NCBI RefSeq assembly: GCF_005502465.1
Contig: NZ_SCOT01000023.1
Location: 1-43,414 of the forward strand
Source of the DNA: Sphingopyxis sp. L1A2A
GTDB taxonomy: Bacteria > Pseudomonadota > Alphaproteobacteria > Sphingomonadales > Sphingomonadaceae
Direction of reading: 5' to 3'
Length of the DNA stretch: 43,414 nucleotides
The notes below the pieces were generated by a model. That model was not told the DNA's origin, ran no database searches, and was given only the letters and a program-made list of their open reading frames with translations. Both the position numbers and the translations under genes were made by a program. Shown piece by piece: positions 39,722 to 43,414 of the stretch (its first letter is position 1; each line of letters starts with the position of its first letter).

Positions 39722-40917
39722 TGCGACCCATGGTCCGGCTTTTGGCCGCGGTGGCGGCAATGGCGACCCTTGGGGCGGCCAACCCCGAACGAGAATTTGA
39801 TCTGCCAACATACACGGGCGCCTATCAGCCTCAGAACGTCGATGAGCGCGGAATGTGGATGGTGGACGACGAGAGCGAGCGGCTCACCCGCGATTCGCGC
39901 TTGGTTATTCGCGATGAAGCACTGAATAACTACGTGCACTCCGTACTATGCCGCGCTGTGGGGAACGATCGTTGCGGCGGCGTGCGAATTTATATTCTCC
40001 GGGTGCCCGTATTCAACGCGAACATGAGCCCGAATGGTACGATGCGCGTCTATTCCGGCTTGCTGTTGCGCATGCGCAACGAAGCCGAACTCGCGTCCAT
40101 TCTTGGGCATGAATTTGCCCATTTCGAAATGCGGCATTCGCTGGATGAATTTCGTCGTAAAAGATCGACCAGTGATCTGCTTGCCTGGACTGCAGTGCTC
40201 GGAACGCTCGCGGCAACCTATGGCGGCGGTAGCACCCAGTCATACGGCGATTTTCGTATCTCGGTATATGGCGCCCTTTTCCGCTTCAGTCGCGATCAGG
40301 AGCGGGAAGCCGATATTCTAGGCTTTAGCTATATGGCGGAAGCGAAATATCGGCCGTCGGCCGCGTCGGAGGTTTGGCGTTCTGCGATGAATGAAGCCGA
40401 TGCGACATCCACCGGTCGCGCGTTGCGCGGCCAGCGTTACGACAAGACTGCCTTCTTCGCGACGCACCCTACTAATCTTGAACGAGCGGACTATCTGTCA
40501 GCGCTGGCCAATCGTGTTCCGGGCGGCGAGTATGAGGGGCGGAATGCCTATCAGGCCGCCTTGGCGCCGTGGCTGGATCAATTTCTCGAAGATCAGATCA
40601 AGCTGAACGACTTCGCCGGGACGGAATATCTGATAACCCGCCTTGGTGCGGAAGAATGGACGGCTCCGCTCCTGCTCGCGCGCGCCGAGCTATATAGGCT
40701 GCGGGCTAATCCGCGCGATCTTCCGAATGCAGTAGAATTCTATCGCCAAGCACTAACCCTCAACCCTGACTTGCCAACCGCATATCGCGGGATGGGACTG
40801 TCGCTGATGCGCATGGATCGCAAATCAGAAGCAACCCCTTCGCTCTCCCGCTATCTGGAACTCAAGCCCGACGCACTCGACGCGGATATGATCCGCTCGC
40901 TCGTTGCGCCCCAATGA
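39721..40917 (+). CDS. Exported M48-family metallopeptidase with C-terminal TPR region
   Basis: A 398-residue protein with an N-terminal signal peptide (cleaved near TLGAAN). The zinc site is HEFAH (His130, Glu131, His134) in ILGHEFAHFEMRHS, and the third ligand is Glu194 in the ExxAD motif (EREAD). The C-terminal third holds a tetratricopeptide-like unit: FYRQALTLNPDLPTAYRGMG followed by LSRYLELKPDALD. This layout resembles BepA/YfgC-type periplasmic proteases that act on outer-membrane assembly. ATG 39721 overlaps the previous stop; a GTG at 39718 is also possible. It is the likely enzyme of the three-gene cassette. Confidence 0.88.
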   Translation: MRPMVRLLAAVAAMATLGAANPEREFDLPTYTGAYQPQNVDERGMWMVDDESERLTRDSRLVIRDEALNNYVHSVLCRAVGNDRCGGVRIYILRVPVFNANMSPNGTMRVYSGLLLRMRNEAELASILGHEFAHFEMRHSLDEFRRKRSTSDLLAWTAVLGTLAATYGGGSTQSYGDFRISVYGALFRFSRDQEREADILGFSYMAEAKYRPSAASEVWRSAMNEADATSTGRALRGQRYDKTAFFATHPTNLERADYLSALANRVPGGEYEGRNAYQAALAPWLDQFLEDQIKLNDFAGTEYLITRLGAEEWTAPLLLARAELYRLRANPRDLPNAVEFYRQALTLNPDLPTAYRGMGLSLMRMDRKSEATPSLSRYLELKPDALDADMIRSLVAPQ

Positions 40918-41531
40918 AGGCCTTTAAAATGCTAAAATCATTGTTGAAACCGGTGCTGCTTATTTCGGCAGCTGCGGCACTAACTGCTCCAGCCGCACTG
41001 TCGGCAAATGACCTGATAAAGAGCGGCGAAACCGTGGCCGTTGCGAAGTCGACGCTGTCGATTACACCGCCCCGCGACTGGAACAAGCTTTCGGCAAGGC
41101 CGGGAAAAAAAGCCGAGACGTGGACGCTGGATGGCGAACAGCTCAACGATATATCTTTTTATTCCGATATTGCCCCCGGCGAGCCGTTGTTACGTGAACG
41201 CAGCAAAAAGCGTGACCCGCTGCCCAAGTTGCGGTCGAACAGCCTGCTGACGGACGTCCCTGAATTCCTTGAAGGGACATATCGCGCTCATTTTGGCATC
41301 GCGGTTTTTTCTCTTGGGGCTTCGAAGCCCACCAAATTCCTGAATGAGCCGGCGATCCAGTTTACATATGAATATGTAACGCCTGACGAATTGACGCGAC
41401 GGGGCGAAGCCATCGCAGTGCTTCGGAGTGGCAAACTGTTTATGATCACTTACGACGCGCCCAAGCTTCACTTCTTCGAGAGAAATATCGAAGATTATCG
41501 CGCGGTGGTCGCAAGCGCCAAGATAGCCTGA
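40914..41531 (+). CDS. Exported protein of unknown function, third gene of M48 cassette
   Basis: A 205-residue protein with a signal peptide (LLISAAAALTAPAALSAN, cleaved after about residue 31). The mature part is one compact domain with STLSITPPRDWNKL near the start, DISFYSDIAPGEPL, and FLEGTYRAHFGIAVF in the middle. The ATG overlaps the M48 stop (ATGA). No recognised family; the layout suggests a periplasmic or surface protein made together with the peptidase. It ends seven bases from the convergent cobT. Confidence 0.75.
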   Translation: MKAFKMLKSLLKPVLLISAAAALTAPAALSANDLIKSGETVAVAKSTLSITPPRDWNKLSARPGKKAETWTLDGEQLNDISFYSDIAPGEPLLRERSKKRDPLPKLRSNSLLTDVPEFLEGTYRAHFGIAVFSLGASKPTKFLNEPAIQFTYEYVTPDELTRRGEAIAVLRSGKLFMITYDAPKLHFFERNIEDYRAVVASAKIA

Positions 41532-41538
41532 CAATCGT

Positions 41539-43362
41539 TCAATCCACGTCGAACAACCCCGCCAGCTGTTCGACCATCGTCCCGCCCAATTGCTCGGCGT
41601 CCATGATCGTCACCGCGCGGCTATAGTATCGCGTCACGTCGTGGCCGATGCCGATCGCGCACAGCTCGACCGGCGAACGGTTCTCGATCCATTCGATCAC
41701 CTGGCGCAGATGCTGGTCGAGATAGGCGCCGTGGTTGACCGACAGGGTGCTGTCGTCAACCGGCGCGCCGTCGCTGATCACCATCAAGATCTTGCGTTCT
41801 TCGGGGCGGCCGATGATGCGGCTGTGCGCCCAGGTCAGCGCCTCGCCGTCGATATTTTCCTTGAGCAGCCCTTCGCGCATCATCAGCCCGAGCGATTTGC
41901 GCGCGCGGCGATAGGGCTCGTCGGCGGGCTTGTAGATGATGTGGCGGAGGTCATTGAGCCGACCGGGGTGCGCGGGGCGCCCCGCGGCGAGCCAATCCTC
42001 GCGGCTCTGGCCCCCCTTCCAGGTGCGCGTGGTGAAGCCAAGGATTTCGGTCTTCACGCCGCAGCGTTCGAGGGTGCGCGCGAGGATGTCGGCGCTGATC
42101 GCGGCGATGCTGATCGGCCGCCCGCGCATAGACCCCGAATTGTCGATCAGCAGGGTGACGACGGTGTCGCGAAAATCGGTATCGCGCTCGATCTTGTACG
42201 ACAGCGACTGGCCGGGCGACACGATGACGCGGGCTAGCCGCGCCGCGTCGAGCTGGCCCTCCTCTTGATCGAAATCCCACGCGCGGTTCTGCTGCGCCAT
42301 CAGCCGGCGTTGCAGCCGGTTGGCGAGCTTGGTCACCGCGCCCTGCAGATGCTGCATCTGCTGGTCGAGATAGGCGCGCAGCCGCGTCAGTTCGTCGGCA
42401 TCGCACAGCTCGGTCGCGAGGATGATCTCGTCATGCTTTTCGGTGAAGCGCAGATAGTTGAAATCGGGGATGTCGCTCGGCAGGCGATTGGGGCGCACGG
42501 GCAACATACCCTCATCGCCTTCGCCGCCCATTTCGGGCTCGCCGTCGGCTTCCATTTCCTGCGCGTCGGGGTCGCTGTCGCCATCGTCGGCCTGATCGCC
42601 CGCCATTTCGGCGCGCGCATCGACCTGGCTCTCACCGCTGCCGCCGTCCTCGCTGTCCTGTTCGTCCTGGTTTTCCTCGGCCTCGCTCTCATCCTCCTCG
42701 CCGCCGTCCTCGGCGCCCTCGTTCACCGGCTCGTCGCTCTGGATCAGGTCGAGGTGGCGGAGTGCCAGCTTGGCAGTTTCGGCGAAGGCGGCCTGATTGT
42801 CGAGCAGCATCGACAGCGCGGTCAGGTCGCCGCCAGCCTCCTTGGCGATCCATTCGCGGACGAGCGACAGGCCGGTTTCGGTCCCTTGGGGTGCCTGATC
42901 GCCGGTCAGCGCCTCGCGCAGCATCAGTTCGAGCGCGCTCGAGATCGGCACATCGTCGCGGCCCTGCGCGCGGCTGATCGGGTCGCTCCGCATCCGCATC
43001 GCCAGACTGGCCGACAGGTTCGCGCGCATGCCGTCCATGTGGCGCGCGCCCAACGCCTCGATCCGCGCCCGCTCCATCGCATCGAACGCGGCGGCGGCGA
43101 GCGGTTCGGCGGGGCGCGCCGCGGCGTGCAATTTCTCGCTGTGGTGCTTCATCCGCAGAGCATAGGAATCGGCAAAGCCGCGCGCTTCGGCGACCTGATC
43201 CGCCGGAAGCGTGCGCGACGGCGTCGGCACCTTGATCGCCTTGCCGATCTGCGCGGGCGCGTCGGCGGTAAAGCCGACCTCGACCTCGGCGTCGCGGGTC
43301 ACCGCACGCGCGACGCTCGATAGCGCAGCCTTGAAATCGTCGAGGGGCGAAGAGGTGGTCAT
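41539..43362 (-). CDS. cobT: Cobaltochelatase subunit CobT
   Basis: Large AAA-partner subunit of the aerobic cobaltochelatase CobNST that inserts cobalt into hydrogenobyrinate a,c-diamide. The 607-residue product has an N-terminal helical domain, a very acidic Glu/Asp/Gly linker (about 208-285), and a C-terminal von Willebrand A domain. The MIDAS motif is DNSGS (Asp407, Ser409, Ser411) in [11 protein letters not shown], and the later ISDGAPVDD supplies the distal Asp. cobS and cobN are not in the window; cobS would be expected upstream beyond the right edge. The start ATG at 43362 is close to repeat DNA. Confidence 0.95.
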   Translation of the reverse strand: MTTSSPLDDFKAALSSVARAVTRDAEVEVGFTADAPAQIGKAIKVPTPSRTLPADQVAEARGFADSYALRMKHHSEKLHAAARPAEPLAAAAFDAMERARIEALGARHMDGMRANLSASLAMRMRSDPISRAQGRDDVPISSALELMLREALTGDQAPQGTETGLSLVREWIAKEAGGDLTALSMLLDNQAAFAETAKLALRHLDLIQSDEPVNEGAEDGGEEDESEAEENQDEQDSEDGGSGESQVDARAEMAGDQADDGDSDPDAQEMEADGEPEMGGEGDEGMLPVRPNRLPSDIPDFNYLRFTEKHDEIILATELCDADELTRLRAYLDQQMQHLQGAVTKLANRLQRRLMAQQNRAWDFDQEEGQLDAARLARVIVSPGQSLSYKIERDTDFRDTVVTLLIDNSGSMRGRPISIAAISADILARTLERCGVKTEILGFTTRTWKGGQSREDWLAAGRPAHPGRLNDLRHIIYKPADEPYRRARKSLGLMMREGLLKENIDGEALTWAHSRIIGRPEERKILMVISDGAPVDDSTLSVNHGAYLDQHLRQVIEWIENRSPVELCAIGIGHDVTRYYSRAVTIMDAEQLGGTMVEQLAGLFDVD

Positions 43363-43383
43363 GGCAGGAGGCGGTCTTCTAAA

Positions 43384-43414
43384 GCCCTCCCCCTTGATGG
43401 GGGAGGGTTGGGTG
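43384..43414. repeat. Start of a palindromic repeat, D-like, cut by the window edge
   Basis: CCCTCCCCCTTGATGGGGGAGGG is a perfect-arm hairpin of the kind that ends the D-type repeats; the rest lies outside the window, upstream of cobT. Confidence 0.5.

Noticed and set aside
42265..43323. 352-codon plus-strand open frame opposite cobT with a hydrophobic middle that looks like membrane segments
   Set aside because: The hydrophobic stretch is the complement of the acidic GAG/GAC-rich linker of CobT, an expected artefact.

Overview
The window is a GC-rich, gene-dense piece of bacterial chromosome. Its content points to an alphaproteobacterium of the Sphingomonadales, most like Sphingopyxis or Sphingomonas. 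The clues are a serC-serA pair with an alphaproteobacterial serC-type RNA leader, HisZ, a CobT-type cobaltochelatase subunit, a class I PHA synthase with phasin, a Gly/Arg-rich TonB-dependent receptor, and several families of palindromic intergenic repeats. The taxonomic call is an inference from gene content, not from a marker gene. No tRNA, rRNA, CRISPR array, transposase, integrase or phage gene was seen.

Layout. 0-3.4 kb: clpS, phasin and phaC on the minus strand. 3.4-5.6 kb: alaC followed by two tightly coupled small membrane-protein genes (plus). 5.7-10.2 kb: secreted amidase divergent from an MFS transporter, then a flavin reductase-like protein and a methyltransferase. 10.2-17.4 kb: purA, hisZ, serA and serC on the minus strand, interrupted by two plus-strand genes (a secreted esterase-like hydrolase and a DOPA-dioxygenase-family protein). 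17.5-19.2 kb: an extensin-like lipoprotein and a LOG-family protein. 19.3-20.4 kb: two overlapping c-type cytochrome genes. 20.6-22.2 kb: pheA and a CDP-alcohol phosphatidyltransferase. 22.3-27.3 kb: a minus-strand run purT, AAC(3)-I-like acetyltransferase, polA and a small secreted protein, with very short gaps or overlaps. 27.4-30.6 kb: ogt, a GFA-type protein, an AT-richer orphan gene and guaA. 30.8-35.2 kb: TonB-dependent receptor, then a GT4 glycosyltransferase and a metallophosphoesterase. 35.4-38.6 kb: aldehyde dehydrogenase and an acetolactate-synthase-like TPP enzyme. 39.0-41.5 kb: three overlapping plus-strand genes for exported proteins around an M48 metallopeptidase. 41.5-43.4 kb: cobT.

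How the genes work together. Most of the window is housekeeping: serine synthesis (serC, serA), histidine (hisZ), phenylalanine (pheA), purines (purA, purT, guaA), DNA replication and repair (polA, ogt), proteolysis adaptor (clpS), cobalamin (cobT) and carbon storage (phaC with phasin). At least nine complete or nearly complete palindromic repeats of four kinds, plus two copies cut by the window edges, sit between genes, often where two genes converge.

No obviously new defence or mobile system is visible. The strongest leads are the exported three-gene M48 cassette, which looks lower in GC than its surroundings; the TGC-rich dyads over the phasin promoter; the serC RNA leader; the aminoglycoside-acetyltransferase homologue coupled to purT and polA; a JAB-like but motif-degenerate protein coupled to polA; and the AT-richer orphan gene at the 3' end of guaA.
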